Source of the DNA: Pictodentalium vernedei
Taxonomy: Eukaryota; Mollusca; Scaphopoda; Dentaliida; Dentaliidae
Direction: 5' to 3'
DNA length: 64,000 nt
NCBI GenBank assembly: GCA_031216915.1
Contig: CM062289.1
Location: 449,878,866-449,942,865, forward strand
Part shown: positions 22,791 through 36,000 of the stretch, one piece after another
Position numbering within the stretch: the stretch's first letter is position 1
How the letters are laid out: every line of letters starts with the position of its first letter
Notes under the pieces: generated by a model
Databases searched by the model: none
Seen by the model: the letters and a program-made list of their open reading frames with translations, nothing else
What the model was told of the DNA's origin: nothing
Made by a program: the position numbers and the translations under genes

Positions 22791-23340
22791 AAGTAAAAGT
22801 TTTGTTGTGTGTATTTATCCAGTGTACATGTCCATGTCATGATATTTCCCTGGTAGCCTCGCCCCTCAAAAAGTAGACATACCAAGAATCACCTCTTAGA
22901 GGCGTCATCATGTTCATTAAGACGTTGGCCGTGCCTGGCTGATACCTTTTCACGAATGAGCCGTTCACGTGATCACACTGGGATGGAAGGAGTGGCCAGT
23001 ACTGGACACATGCATTCTATGCTGTTCATTTGATCGAATGAGCTAGGCCAGTGGCGTGGTCACAAAGGGGTAAGACTGCGGGGATACGTCTGGAAAAATG
23101 TCAACCTTACGTCTAAGCATGCCTGGAATCAGTCAGTAAAATTGCTTCATGTACTAGATTGTTTTGCTATAGTTATACCTACACTTCCTGGGTGCTTTAG
23201 CCTTCAAAAAGTACCCAGGGTGCTGGAATGGACATGCAAAATTAATATTTTTCCCGGGGAAGACTCCGGACTTTCACCTGCGGCGAATACACAATCTTAA
23301 CCCTGCACCAGGTGAAATGAAGTGTGTGTGTGTGGTGGTG
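22791..23340. other. No gene or repeat recognised
   Basis: Nothing supported except a G12 run at 23343-23354 just beyond its right edge. Confidence 0.35.
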
Positions 23341-23354
23341 GTGGGGGGGGGGGG

Positions 23355-23358
23355 ATAT

Positions 23359-23433
<75 letters not shown>

Positions 23434-23752
23434 TTGGGGTTTAACGACATCTTCGACAGCCAGGGTAACCTCGTGTCGGACAGTTTTACGGGTGGGGGAA
23501 GCCGGAGTATCCGGAGAGAACCACCGAGCAACGGCGAGCAACTGCCAGCACTTTTCAACGTACTAACTCCTCACAAGGGTTAGTATTGGTTGAAGACAGG
23601 TGCACCCTCGATGTGCAGTACGCCTTAGTGGGCAATCGGGATTAAGTGTCTTGCCCAAGGACACAACGCAGTTGCCCCTCCTGGTGGGGATCGAACCGTG
23701 GACATTTCGGTTTGAAGTGCAATGTCGTAACCACCGAGAAGCTACCGCGATC
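23355..23752 (-). mobile_element. tRNA-derived SINE with (TTTA)n tail
   Basis: The tail is a (TTTA)n tract at 23355-23435. Then, in reverse, come GGGGTTTAACG, CAGTTTTACGGGTGGGGGAA, CCGGAGTATCCGGAGAGAAC, GTGTCTTGCCCAAGGACACA and the B box complement GGGATCGAACC (23687-23697). The tRNA-like head differs from those of the copies at 15.4 and 46.5 kb. Confidence 0.88.
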
Positions 23753-23929
23753 CCGGTGAGAGAGGGAGGGTAAAATATGTCCTGCTTCCATTGGCAGCAG
23801 AAAATTATTTTGTTATCCAGCCCCACTTCATTTGGTCTGGCCACGACCCTGAACGAAACCGAAGACAGTATATCATGTTCAAACTGTTAACCCAAAGTCG
23901 GTGGAATGGAGTTAATGGTTTAACCATTT

Positions 23930-24457
23930 ACCTAACAAATCGGCCGCAACCGACCGCGTAATTTTCCAATTGAGCAGTTGAAAACAATTTCAACAAAACC
24001 ATATCATGTGACCCCTCAATAGAACGAGCTCGACGAGCTCGTTCCATCGATGTCTCACAGAATATGGTTTTCTTCAAATTTTTTTTTAAAAATTTAAAAA
24101 AAAACAATAATTAAAATAATAAATAGACAAAACTACATGTATGTTTCAATGAGTCGTTTTGTATTCAATGTGCACATCTGACTCATTGAATACAAAACGA
24201 CTCATTGAAACATACATGTGGTTTTGTATTTATTACATGACCCAAGCACCTACTGACCTAATTTTCTTTTCTATCAACGGTGGTAAACACCATGCACTTT
24301 ATGCAGTCGCATTGCATAAAAAAGTCCCGGTTGGAACAGGTTGGTGTGCAATACGGAATTCCGTATTGCATAGCCGTATTGCACGTCGTATTGCATAAGA
24401 GAGACTGCATGGGCATGTAATAAATTTTAATATCGTTCGCGTTGGGTAAAGGGTTAA
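23930..24457 (+). mobile_element. Hairpin MITE type II split by a nested insertion
   Basis: TTAACCATTTACCTAAC at the left (23930) and GTTGGGTAAAGGGTTAA at the right (ends 24457). The hairpin core is CATATCATGTGACCCCTCA ... GAACGAGCTCGACGAGCTCG. Its right arm has decayed (ATCGATGTCTCACAGAATAT). About 300 bp of foreign DNA interrupts the right flank. Confidence 0.85.
24121..24420. mobile_element. Element nested in the type II MITE
   Basis: The unbroken type II copy at 11.2 kb reads AATAATAAATTTTGATATCG here. In this copy TAATAAAT appears on both sides of the inserted DNA, consistent with an 8-bp target duplication. The left part is a foldback (24121-24170 and 24184-24233) with GTTTCAATGAGTCGTTTTGT in its stem. 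The right part has repeated GTATTGCA words and a GGAATTCC palindrome. Confidence 0.6.
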
Positions 24458-24583
24458 CAAACATTGATCATTTAGTTAAGATAACTGTGTAAGTATATAC
24501 GGTCAATCGATTCTATATTAAATTTTTTAATTTTAATTAACCGAGAAATTCCCCATCCATACTTGGGGAAAATACGCAGGATA

Positions 24584-24853
24584 TTAACCCTTCACTCAAC
24601 GTAACGATCAAAACCGGCCAGCGCTATTCTCAAAAATCGCCAATTAATTTTCATTATTTTTTCATTTTTGTCTCAAAAACATAGGTTATGACCCCTCGTT
24701 GGAACGAGCTCGTCGAGCTCGTTCCAACGAGGGGTCATAACCTATGTTTTGAGACAAAAGATGAAAAAAGTAGTTACTCAAAACTTTTTTTTGCAAGTGT
24801 CGTCTGCTTTTCATATTAGGTACGTCTGCTTTTCATGTCAGGTAAAGGGTTAA
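24584..24853 (-). mobile_element. Hairpin MITE type I
   Basis: TTAA at both ends. Reverse orientation, so the central base is T: CCCCTCGTTGGAACGAGCTCG, T, CGAGCTCGTTCCAACGAGG. CGTCTGCTTTTCAT is duplicated near the right end, making this copy 270 bp. Confidence 0.92.
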
Positions 24854-24854
24854 A

Positions 24855-26460
24855 AATGCACGCGTTATCACATTTTCTGAGGAATGTTTGGATCTTGCGG
24901 GGAAGGTTATAAGAAAGAGCAATGTGCTTTTGCACTGTATTTGAGCTATTTCAGCAACACAGATTTTGTACCCTGGTTTGCCCCAACGTCTATGTCCGAG
25001 ATCTCCAGTGAGTGGTTCTCTATTAGCTCCCTCACTTTGACCATCCACCCTGTCTTGATATTTACCAAATAATTAAGATAACCGAGTTTCAATAAGCTCA
25101 CCCCTGATTGCTTCTAGTGCTGCGGCATTACTCAACCCCCTTCTCCATCGGCCTGCATCGCTCTGCAGGATTTCCAAGCTCTTTACAGCCGTCTGGTTTA
25201 GGGGTACCACTTCCGTACCATATGTTATACTTGGCAGACCCACAGTTTCCCAAATGGCTTTCCCCACGAAAACCTTATTGAAACTGTTTCTCCCTGTAAG
25301 TTTCATTAGGTTAAGGATTCGTCTCCCCTCCAGAATCAATTTATTTGTGTGGTTTCGGTAGATGCCTCTTCCTGTGATGTTTATATTTAACCCCAGATAC
25401 TCGTAGTCACCTGTCTCTCCAACAATAAGAAGTTTGCAGCTACCTTCCGGAATACAGAACTCCCCCACTCTCCACCTTCCAGTGGGGTCTACTTTGCGGC
25501 CCACAGGTATGACTTTGCTTTTGCTTTCATTAAGTTCGAGTCTCCATTTGCGCTCATATTTCCCAACAATTCCCAGAATTTTCGCTAGCCCGCCCCTCTT
25601 CGCTTTCTGACTCTAGCACCATATCGTCTGCAAAAAATAGCTTTGGGATCTTCAAGTCCCCAACTGCAACCCCCCCCCCCCCCCACCCCCACCCTCGCTA
25701 TGCAGGAGTTCATCTCCTAAACCTTTGATATACAATGCAAAAAGAATTGGCGAAAGGATACACCCCTGTTTTAGGCCATAGGCAAACGTTTTGTTGTTGT
25801 GTTACCCAGGCTAAGTTCACTCTGTATATCTTCATATAATGCTTTCAGAATTACAACAAACTCGCCTCCCAAACCCAGAGCCTCAAGCTTTCGCCACATA
25901 CCCTCCCTCCATACTCTATCGTATGCCTTATTAACATCCAAAATGGCCATAAACATCTTTTTCTTTTTTTTTGCTTTAGCGGATTCTATCATGTGGGATA
26001 GCGTGAAAAGATGGTCAGTGACTCTCCTTCCCTTCCTGAAGCCATTCTGAATCTCTCCCAAAAAGCCCTTCTCCTCAATCACCCCCTCTAATCTCCCATA
26101 CAGGACTTTACAGAAAACTTGTGCAATGTTGCTACTGACGGAGATCCCTCGATAATTATCCAAAACGTCTTTTCCCCCTTTTGTGAATAAATATCACTTT
26201 GTTTTTTCTCTACTTTTTGGGGACCTTGTGTTTTTCTATGGCTGAATTGAATAGGACAGTTAGGCTTTCCAAGTGTTCCTCTCCCCCTTTTTTGATAAAC
26301 TCGTTAGGAATTTCGTCCATCCCTCCCGCTTTTACATTCCTTAATTTTGAGATCACCTTTCACACCTCCTCCCTTTTAATTTCACTACACACGAAGTTCG
26401 ATAGACTTTCCTCGACATGTATATCGACACGTTTACATGCGCCCATTTTAAATCATTGTG
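24855..26460 (-). pseudogene. LINE ORF2 fragment (family C), RT plus C-terminal region
   Basis: In minus order: KAGGMDEIPNEFIKKGGEEH (about 26.3 kb), DNYRGISVSSNIAQVFCKVL, the IQNGFRKGRRVTDHLFTL block, motif A AILDVNKAYDRVWR (about 25.90-25.95 kb), motif B GLKQGCILSP (25749-25777), motif C LFFADDMVLE (about 25610-25640), then FNKVFVGKAIWETVGLPSI and a GELIETRLS segment. Frames 25771-26163 and 25073-25504 are the longest open pieces. It is broken by shifts, including a C15 run at 25670-25684 that sits between motifs B and C. The endonuclease part is absent. GLKQGC and YRGISV place it apart from the two other LINEs, but I cannot name its clade. The C-terminal text resembles the fragment at 47.8-48.46 kb. 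Confidence 0.88.
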
Positions 26461-26690
26461 TAACTGCGAAACATATCTGTGGAAAAAAAGTGGAGAGGCA
26501 CGTGCCGCATGTGCCCCCCGGCTCCGCCGTTTCTGACTCTGGCGCTTTCCAAATATATTATATATTAACAGAGAAGCCTTTTTGATTTTTTGCAGGTTCA
26601 CAAAATAAAGTTGCTTTCAAAATAAATTATTTATTTACCGAAATTAAATGTGGTTGATGAATCCTTAATATATAATTTTTTTAACCCTTT
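26461..26690. other. No gene or repeat recognised
   Basis: AT-rich spacer between the LINE fragment and the MITE. Confidence 0.3.
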
Positions 26691-26931
26691 ACCTAACATG
26701 AAAAGCAGACGACACTTGCAAAAACAAATCTTGAATAACTAATTTTTTTCATTTTTTGTCTCAAATACATAGGTTATGACCCCTCGTTGGAACGAGCTCA
26801 ACGAGCTCGTTCCAACGAGGGGTCATAACCTATGTTTTTGAGACAAAAAATGAAAAAATAGTGAAAATTAATTGGCGATTTTTGAGAATAGCGCTGGTCG
26901 GTTTTGGCCGTTACGTTGGGTAAAGAGTTAA
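26691..26931 (+). mobile_element. Hairpin MITE type I
   Basis: TTAACCCTTTACCTAACATG to GTTGGGTAAAGAGTTAA. The hairpin is CCCCTCGTTGGAACGAGCTC, then GAGCTCGTTCCAACGAGGGG; the stem variant is G/C in both arms. One mismatch near the tip. Confidence 0.93.
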
Positions 26932-27559
26932 ATAGACAACTTCATCTTATAAAATAAAGAAATAAAAACTAATAAACTTACAGTTTTCGTCTTCTTTGAA
27001 TTGCGCATCCGCAAAATCAGTCAGTGTTATTTAAGACATATCCACGTATGGATGTCGGACCACACTTATAGTTAACCGAATAAAATAATACTCACTCAAT
27101 GATTGACGTTCACATAAAAATATGATCGAGATCTGTTGTATATCAGTTCGAGACGAGATGACCTAGGGCTCAATCAGACATAATTTGACAATTATAAGCT
27201 AAGCCACACAGAATCATGACATGATAGAACTCGACTTTTCTCTTAATATTCCAAGACTGCAACGAAAACCAGCCTTGTTAGAGATTCAGTTATCGAGTTA
27301 CTGCTATATTTCGAAAACTTGCAGTATAACACACTTTGACTTCATCCAAACGTGGGCTAATATTTGCGTAACAAGGTATGCACATCAAAAACCCCGCAAA
27401 AGATCGATCGTTCAATGATTGGTTGGCCATCGTGTTAAGCTATCCTTCCTTAATTCATTCTCCAACACGGTCTAAGACCCAATGATGTGGGTGTAGACTG
27501 AATATCACCAAAGGGTATTTTGTTTTGAATTTATTCTCTCTTCAAGCCTTCTCAATTAA
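26932..27559. other. No gene or repeat recognised
   Basis: Short frames without family resemblance. Confidence 0.35.
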
Positions 27560-27705
27560 ACAGGAGCGCGGTGGCTCAGTGATAGACTGTTGGACTTCTA
27601 TCCCGAGTTCGATCCCCGCCCGGGACGACCCGCGTTCTGTCCTTGGGTAAGGCACTTTATCCCGGTTGCTTACATGGGGGCACGATGATGGTGCACATGG
27701 TTACG
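27560..27705 (+). mobile_element. SINE 5' part, truncated
   Basis: A box GTGGCTCAGTGA, ACTGTTGGACTTCTAT, B box GAGTTCGATCC, GTCCTTGGGTAAGGCACTTT and GGTTGCTTACATGGGGGCAC. It ends near GATGGTGCACATG with no tail. A few bases are missing before the B box. Confidence 0.85.
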
Positions 27706-27849
27706 CGCAATCTGTGTCCCTGAACAACATGCATGCACAGACACTAGTCCGAGAAAGTGATTCTTATCATTTTTCGGAACAAAAAGAGTTTAATACAAAA
27801 CGCACTGTCTGTTTTTATCTTGTCTTAACCAAGAAAACACAAGGAGAAT

Positions 27850-29580
27850 GTCGCAGTTTATGAGAACTTCAACAATGAATATTCAGAATAAGAGAAGAGA
27901 AGAGAAGAAAGAAGACAGGAGAGCGATAAGGGAGAGAGAGAAAGAGCAGCAAGAAACAAGGTTAGTGCGGGTAGTGTAGGTAGTCACAGTAAAAGTTCGG
28001 AATCGGGGGGACAGTGAAAAAAAGGAGCCGGGGGGAATTGCAAGGCAGTTGGAGTACCTAACATCACAACTTGCTGAGTTGAAAGAAATAATCAAGACAA
28101 AAGATGCTATGATCGCCGATATGGGTAGGAATTCTTTCACTCTGCCATCTCCATTATCACCTGCTAGGGAGATCCAAGTGGCGGTGGAAATCCACCCTGT
28201 TCCAGCTCCAGACAATAAAGTTATTGATATGAGCCTGTCAGTGGACCGAGCTTCCGCGGGAGGCATTTCACAAACTGGGGAAACAAATGCCGAGAGTGCA
28301 GAGAGGACAGCAGAGGTCCCAGCTCTCTCTGGCAATAGCACATCTATCGTACAACCAGCTGTGGCACCGGTCTCCAGTACTAGGCAAAGACCTATGCTGA
28401 GGCAGCTGGTAATAACCCAAATAACGACCCATCTGATCCTTTGAACACGAAGAGTTTCATCCCTGATAAAACTCTTAGTCAGTTAACTGAAACTCCCCAA
28501 GTAATACCTAGCAGCGGGCCCGTCATCGATAGGACTGGCGGAGTCCCCTCTGCTCAAGAACCCCGTTATACTCCTTTTCCTACTCCTAACAAGAGCCAAT
28601 GCAAAAGGAAGAACTCCCTAGATCTGGAGACAGACTTAAAGGAGGTTATGGACGATCAGGGCTTTTCTCACACAACTGACAGACAAGTCAAGAAAGTAAG
28701 GAACTGTCTCTCCTCGCCCGTTGCCTCACCTCAGTCTTTCTCTTATAAGTAGCAAACAGCTAGTGACACATACCACCCCAATATAGGCCAACTCCCCTCA
28801 TAGATAAAGCATGGAACACAGTCGTTTCAAGCAGTATCAGCCAGCTAAAAAATATCAATAATCTAGCCGATAACTACAAAAAAGGATGGGCAGAACCGCC
28901 GCCCCTCTCAGAGACCCACAACAAACAGCAACAACTCAACAAAATTTACAGTTGTCATAACCAGGGTACACCACGACACCCTACAGGGCTTATCAATCAA
29001 TGTCTAGACAAATGCACATGGGAGAGATTTTATTCCAAAGCCACTGGTAAAGTGACCTGGAAACTTAAAGTCACATGCCCAGACCGGGAAACATAAATAA
29101 AGATTATTGCCAATGGAATCAACTTAAATGGCAGGTGGCACGCCGAGGAGGAATATAGAACTTCCCCCTCCTCCAATACAGTGCCACAAATGCCAAAAGT
29201 TCGGGTACATCGCGAGCAAATGCAGAGGCAATCTAACCTGCATGAAATGTGGAGGTAACCACCTCACCATGTCATGCCAATTGGATTCCCCCTCATGCCC
29301 TAACTGCAAGGGGGATCACCTAAGCAATTATCGCGGGTGCCCTCACTACAAAAAGGTTAAAACGAACATAGAGCTTAAGAACCTAAACTTAATCAAGCCT
29401 GATAACGCCTCCCCCCCCCCCCCCCCATATTGTCTGCTCCCTAGGCGCAGGAGCTCTCTACTCAGTTGCAGGGGTGGCGCCAGTGATTTCTCGACAGGGG
29501 GGGGGGGGGGGCTGACCTCTCCAACGGGGAGCTATAATATTTGTCCTCCCAAACGAAGGAAAATGAGTGGAAATTGGTAA
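27850..29580 (+). pseudogene. Jockey-like LINE ORF1 with zinc knuckles, frameshifted
   Basis: A basic, charged start (NKRREEKKEDRRAIRERE) leads into frames 28049-28444 and 28441-28752, which join by a shift. After a decayed stretch, frame 29128-29580 has three Cys/His knuckles: CHKCQKFGYIASKC (the usual His is Tyr), CMKCGGNHLTMSC and CPNCKGDHLSNYRGCPHYKK. Such ORF1 proteins of the Jockey group bind the element RNA. A C16 run (29411-29426) and a G15 run (29497-29511) follow the knuckles. No intact protein. Confidence 0.85.
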
Positions 29581-30117
29581 ATTGGAGAACCAAAATAGAA
29601 GCAAATTGAGTATGTTTGTTGATTATTTAACGTAAACATACACCGCACATTATAGCGGGACGCCATTTTGTTTAGATTTCGATAGATTCCAAACTTTTAC
29701 CATGACGATAACCGATGATTAGGTATGGAAGTAATGGAACGCCAGTTGGATAACAACTGTCATAATGCCTTACAAAGAACCATATACCTCGTTCTTGATC
29801 GGCACAAGACGAGATATCTACATTCGATTGTCGGAAATTTTTCGTGAAGTCGGGTTTACGAGACTCTCCGACGGACTGACTAAAAATCTCCGACAAGGGG
29901 GGGGGGGCTCTCCGATGGGGGGGGGGGGGGGGGGTGTAGCCGCCCTGACTCACCAATCTAAGTGACATGTGCCAAGACGTCAGTCGATCGGCGTCTCGGT
30001 TATTCAAAACACAAATCTCAGAATCTCTAGTCTCGAATCTCTAGTCTCTATATTAACTTAAACTAATATCACTGCGAGTTTATAGTCAACCACAGCGACG
30101 AGGTTTCAACCCCCATC
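29581..30117 (+). other. Inter-ORF stretch of the Jockey-like LINE, with G runs
   Basis: No frame of interest. Contains a G11 run (29897-29907) and a G18 run (29917-29934), each after CTCCGA-type text (CTCCGACAAG and CTCCGATG), so it may be a local duplication. Confidence 0.45.
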
Positions 30118-32819
30118 ATGAATAAATTACAAAGAGACGTGTGGAACGCTAAAAGCGTTAACAATAAAAAAATCCAAATGAGCCGATATTTCGAAAATAC
30201 AGACATACTCTGTATTTGCGAAAGTTGGCTAAAGAGAGACAAAACCTTCTCACCCAGTGGATTCAATGTTGTTAGAAGGGACCGGCAGCTCACCAAAGGC
30301 GGTGGTGTTGCTCTTCTAATAAAGCAGAACATCAAAAGTGAAACCATTAAGACTGATCAGCTCGATGCCGAGGTGATTACAACCGAAATCACAGCCGACA
30401 ATAAAAAACATTGCGATTGTTTGTTATTACAATGACCCAAGCAAGATTGTCTCTGACACAGTCTTTGAATTTTTTATGAGGAAATACAAACACTGTATCT
30501 TCCTCGGTGATTTCAATGCCAAACACACATACTTTGGCTGTCAAAATAACCGGCCCAAACGGAGAATCCCTTCTTGAAATCACCAAAAAGCATAACCTAC
30601 ACGTGGTTGTGAATGACAACACCGCGACTTACATCCGAAATCCTTGATTTAATAATTACTAGGGATTCTCTCATAAATCACATCGACGACCACTGGGTCG
30701 GCCAAGATTACCTAGGAAGCGACTACCTACCGGTCATGCCTCAATAAAAATAGGCAATGGCCCCCAGAGATAACCCCCCCCCCCCCCCACACACCCTCCG
30801 CAGGAATTTTAGAAAAATTAACTGGAACCTCTACGCGACATCATCAATGTCAAACTCTCCAACAGCTCCCCATCAAATCCTACTGAACTTGAAGCCAATG
30901 CGAGGGCATAGAAAAAACCATCAACGCAACCCTAAATGAAATATGCCAAAAAGAAGTGCGCCCCTGGAAAAGTACTATCTCGGGCGACACGCTTTCATTA
31001 ATCAAAACCAAACGGAAAGCTCTTCGCGCTCTAAAATCCAAAACAGACCCCCCCCCCCCCCCACCCCTCACAAAAGCTGACCTAAAAAAACATATAACCG
31101 TCTTCATGGCGAGGTTAAGAAAGCCCTCCAAACTAAAAAACAGGCCAGTTGGGAAAAGGCAAGAGCCAATCTAAATGAGGTCAGGGAAGTCAGAAAATTC
31201 TGGAACTCTTTCAAAACACTCACTGGAACAAAAAATAAAGGCAACAAAGCAGCAGCCAAACCCCTTAAAAAGGAAGATGGCTCCTTCACGCGTACCGACA
31301 AAGACAAAGCTGACACTTTCGCCAACCTCCTTAGAAAAAAACATCGCCCATACCAAGGCCCTGACAACGATGACGCCACCATAAACGCCATTGATGACTT
31401 CATCAACGAACATCCGGATATCTACCGAGACCCTAATTTGATACCTCCCCAGAAGAAGATGATGACGACGACCTCGTCACCCCCATCACTAATGATGAAA
31501 TCATCAATATCATAAAAAATGCAAAAATTCTTCATCTCCCGGCGAGAATGAAGTCAGTTACAAAATTCTGAAACAGAGCCCAAACTCCCTAATTGACAAA
31601 CTCAACAACTTATTCAATGCATGCCTCACCCATGGCTACTTTCCAAAATGTTGGAAAACAGCGATTGGTGTCATAATACCGAAACCAAACAAAGATCTTT
31701 CTGATCCGGCCAGCTACCGCCCAATCAGCCTTCTCAGTTACATTGGTAAGGTATTCAAAAGAATCCTCACCAATCGACTGAGGGGGCACCTCGAAGAAAC
31801 CGACTTTTTTAACAAATGGCAAAGAGCCTATAGAAACCGTAAAGAAGGCATTGAGCATGTCTACCGCCTAGTCAATCTAATGAAAAACGCGATCAATAAC
31901 CAGCACGTAGGCGCGACAGTCCTATTAGACGTCGAAAAAGCGTTCGATTCCGTTTGGCACAACGGAATGCGCCTCAAACTTTCGAAAATGAAACTCCCCA
32001 TGAAATTGCTTAGATTACTCTCTTCCTTCCTTAACGATCGCGTAATAAAAATCAGAGTAAACAACGAAATGTCCGACAGCGTATCCCTGGAAGCAGGCAC
32101 CCCCAAGGATCCGTCCTCAGCCCCCTCCTATACATCATCTACTTCAATGACCTCAAAATTGCCGAGGATCGTGTTCAAATCTCACAATTTTCAGACGATA
32201 AGGGTATCTGAGACTCTAATAATACTGCCAATCTACTTCAAAAACCCCTTCAACGCGCTCTCGACGACCTGCAGCAGTGGTGTGCCAAATGGAGAATCAA
32301 GCTGAACGCCAGCACAACCCAAAGAATCACGTTCACCCGTAAGAAAAATAACCGTGACTTTGACCTAAAACTACGGGACAAAGTCCTCCCTGAATGCACA
32401 GAGGCGAAATTCCTTGGCATTACCATCGACCAAAACCTATCTTTCAATAAACGCATCAACGATATTGCCAGCAAATTGACCAAACGTATTAATTTACTAA
32501 ATATGCTAAAGGGTACATCAGGGGGGGGGGGGGGGGGCAACCAGACTACTCTGCTTTAACTATACAAAGCCATTGGGTGCCCTGTACTCGAGTATGGGCT
32601 ATCATCCTAACAGACCTAAATCCAACAAATATGGGGAAACTCCAGAAGGTCCAAAATCATGCGCTCAGGGTCGACCTCCGTGCTCCTTGGGATACACCTA
32701 TCAAAACACTCCACGACAGAGCCGAAATCCCAACGATAAAGGACCGCCTGGCCTCCTTAGCCTCGAAGAATCACGACCGGTTAGCCGACAGCCAACTAAT
32801 AGCAGACGAAAACTCCTAA
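30118..32819 (+). pseudogene. Jockey-like LINE ORF2 (endonuclease-RT), frameshifted
   Basis: The endonuclease start is clear in frame 30118-30435: RDVWNAKSVNNKKIQMSRYF, ICESWLKRD and TKGGGVALLIKQNI. Shifts near 30430, 30550 and 30645 break it, with IFLGDFNAKHTYFG still readable. RT parts: ASYRPISLLSYIGKVFKRIL, motif A LLDVEKAFDSVWH (31922-31960), the expected PQGSVLSP in a shifted frame near 32100, motif C FSDD (32188-32199), KFLGITIDQNLSFNKRINDI, and the C-terminal QNHALRVDLRAPWDTPIKTL. Homopolymer runs C15 (30774-30788), C15 (31048-31062) and G17 (32521-32537) sit inside the gene. Not functional as it stands. Confidence 0.9.
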
Positions 32820-33063
32820 ACGCCAAAATTTAATGGAAAAAAACGGGGCAAGTAGGCACCAGACCGAGACGTTTTTACTAGCCTTTTTGGGGAATCTTCT
32901 GGTCGAGACGAGGGGAGGGGCAGGCTTTTTGTTAAGGCTTGCCCCCTCCCCCTGTCTCGACCGGATGATTCCTAAAAAAGGGCGAGTGGAAACGGGGCAG
33001 CCGTGACCTTCGGCCAGGAAGAGCGGTCTTCGTCGACTCAACTAAAATCTCTATAGTTTAACC
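32820..33063 (+). other. 3' UTR of the Jockey-like LINE
   Basis: After the last stop (32817-32819) the text includes a hairpin-like CTTGCCCCCTCCCCCTGTCTC facing GAGACGAGGGGAGGGGCAGG. It then reads CCGTGACCTTCGGCCAGGAA, GGTCTTCGTCGACTCAACTA. This matches the satellite unit (CTGTGACCTTCTACCAGGAA, GTCTTCACCAACTCAACTA), so the array starts as a continuation of the UTR. Confidence 0.7.
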
Positions 33064-36000
33064 AACTCAACTAAAAAACTAAAAATCAAACGTCTTAAAA
33101 TATGAAATTCAGCAAGATCCAACACCCGTGAACCGACAATATTGGTAAAGGGAAGGTGATTTAACAGGCAGTGATAACGGCTAAAGCTGTGACCTTCTAC
33201 CAGGAGGGGCTGTCTTCACCAACTCAACTAAAACACTAAAAATCAAACGTCTTAAAATATGAAATTCAGCAAGATCCAGTACCCGTGAACCGACAATATT
33301 GGTAAAGGGAAGGTGAACTAACTGGCAGTAATAACGGCTAAAGCTGTCACCTTCTACCAGTAAGGGATGTCTTCACCAACTCAACTAAAACACTAAAAAT
33401 CAAACGTCTTAAAATATGAAATTCAGCAAGATTCAGTACCCGTGAACCGACAATATTGGTAAAGGGAAGGTGAACTAACTGGCAGTAATAACGGCTAAAG
33501 CTGTCACCTTCTACCAGTAAGGGATGTCTTCACCAACTCAACTAAAACACTAAAAATCAAACGTCTTAAAATATGAAATTCAGCAAGATTCAGTACCCGT
33601 GAACCGACAATATTGGTAAAGGGAAGGTGAACTAACAGGCAGTAATAACGGCGAAAGCTGTGACCTTCTACCAGGAAGGACTGTCTTCATCAACTCAACT
33701 AAAACCACTAAAAATCAAACGTCTTAAAATATGAAATTCAGCAAGATTCAATACCCGTGAACCGACAATATTGGTAAAGGGAAGGTGATTTAACAGGCAG
33801 TGATAACGGCTAAAGCTGTGACCTTCTACCAGGAAGGGCTATCTTCACCAACTCAACTAAAACACTAAAAATCAAACGTCTTAAAATATGAAATTCAGCA
33901 AGATTCAGTACCCGTGAACCGACAATATTGGTAAAGGGAAGGGGAACTAACAGGCAGTAATAACGGCGAAAGCTGTGACCTTCTACCAGGAAGGACTGTC
34001 TTCATCAACTCAACTAAAACCACTAAAAATCAAACGTCTTAAAATATGAAATTCAGCAAGATTCAGTACCCGTGAACCGACAATATTGGTAAAGGGAATG
34101 TGAACTAACTGGCAGTAATAACGGCTAAAGCTGTCACCTTCTACCAGTAAGGGATGTCTTCACCAACTCAACTAAAACACTAAAAATCAAACGTCTTAAA
34201 ATATGAAATTCAGCAAGATTCAGTACCCGTGAACCGACAATATTGGTAAAGGGAAGGTGAACTAACAGGCAGTAATAACGGCGAATGCTGTGACCTTCTA
34301 CCAGGAAGGACTGTCTTCATCAACTCAACTAAAACCACTAAAAATCAAACGTCTTAAAATATGAAATTCAGCAAGATTCAGTACCCGTGAACCGACAATA
34401 TTGGTAAAGGGAAGGTGATTTAACAGGCAGTGATAACGGCTAAAGCTGTGACCTTCTACCAGGAAGGGCTATCTTCACCAACTCAACTAAAACACTAAAA
34501 ATCAAACGTCTTAAAATATGAAATTCAGCAAGATTCAGTACCCGTGAACCGACAATATTGGTAAAGGGAAGGTGAACGAACAGGCAGTGATAACGGCTAA
34601 AGCTGTCACCTTCTACCAGGAAGGGCTATCTTCACCAACTCAACTAAAACACTAAAAATCAAACGTCTTAAAATATGAAATTCAGCAAGATTCAGTACCC
34701 GTGAACCGACAATATTGGTAAAGGGAAGGTGAACGAACAGGCAGTTATAACGGCGAAAGCGGTGACCTACTACCAGGAAGGACTCTCTTCATCAACTCAA
34801 CTAAAACACTAAAAATCAAACGTCTTAAAATATGAAATTCAGCAAGATCCAGTACCCGTGAACCGACAATATTGGTAAAGGAAAGGTGAACTAACAGGCA
34901 GTAATAACGGCGAAAGCTGTGACCTTCTACCAGGAAGGACTCTTTTCATCAACTCAACTAAAACACTAAAAATCAAACGTCTTAAAATATGAAATTCAGC
35001 AAGATTCAGTACCCGTGAACCGACAATATTGGTAAAGGGGAGGTGAACAACCAGGCAGTAATAACGGCGAAAGCTGTCACCTTCTACCAGGAATGGCTGT
35101 CTTCATCAACTCAACTAAAACACTAAAAATCAAACGTCTTAAAATATGAAATTCAGCAAGATCCAGTACCCGTGAACCGACAGTATTGGTAAAGGGAAGG
35201 TGAACTAACAGGCAGTAATAACGGCTAAAGCTGTGACCTTCTACCAGTAAGGGATGTCTTCACCAACTCAACTAAAACACTAAAAATCAAACGTCTTCAA
35301 ATATGAAATTCAGCAAGATTCAGTACCCGTGAACCGACAATATTGGTAAAGGGAAGGTGAACTAACAGGCAGTAATAACGGCGAAAGCTGTGACCTTCTA
35401 CCAGTAAGGGATGTCTTCACCAACTCAACTAAAACACTAAAAATCAAACGTCTTAAAATATGAAATTCAGCAAGATTCAGTACCCGTGAACCGACAATAT
35501 TGGTAAAGGGAAGGTGAACTAACAGGCAGTAATAACGGCTAAAGCTGTGACCTTCTACCAGTAAGGGATGTCTTCACCAACTCAACTAAAACACTAAAAA
35601 TCAAACGTCTTAAAATATGAAATTCAGCAAGATCCAACACCCGTGAACCGACAATATTGGTAAAGGGAAGGTGAACTAACAGGCAGTAATAACGGCTAAA
35701 GCTGTGACCTTCTACCAGTAAGGGATGTCTTCACCAACTCAACTAAAACACTAAAAATCAAACGTCTTAAAATATGAAATTCAGCAAGATCCAACACCCG
35801 TGAACCGACAATATTGGTAAAGGGAAGGTGAACAAACAGGCAGTAATAACGGCGAAAGCTGTGACCTTCTACCAGGAAGGACTCTCTTCATCAACTCAAC
35901 TAAAACACTAAAAATCAAACGTCTTAAAATATGAAATTCAGCAAGATTCAGTACCCGTGAACCGACAATATTGGTAAAGGGAAGGTGAACTAACAGGCAG

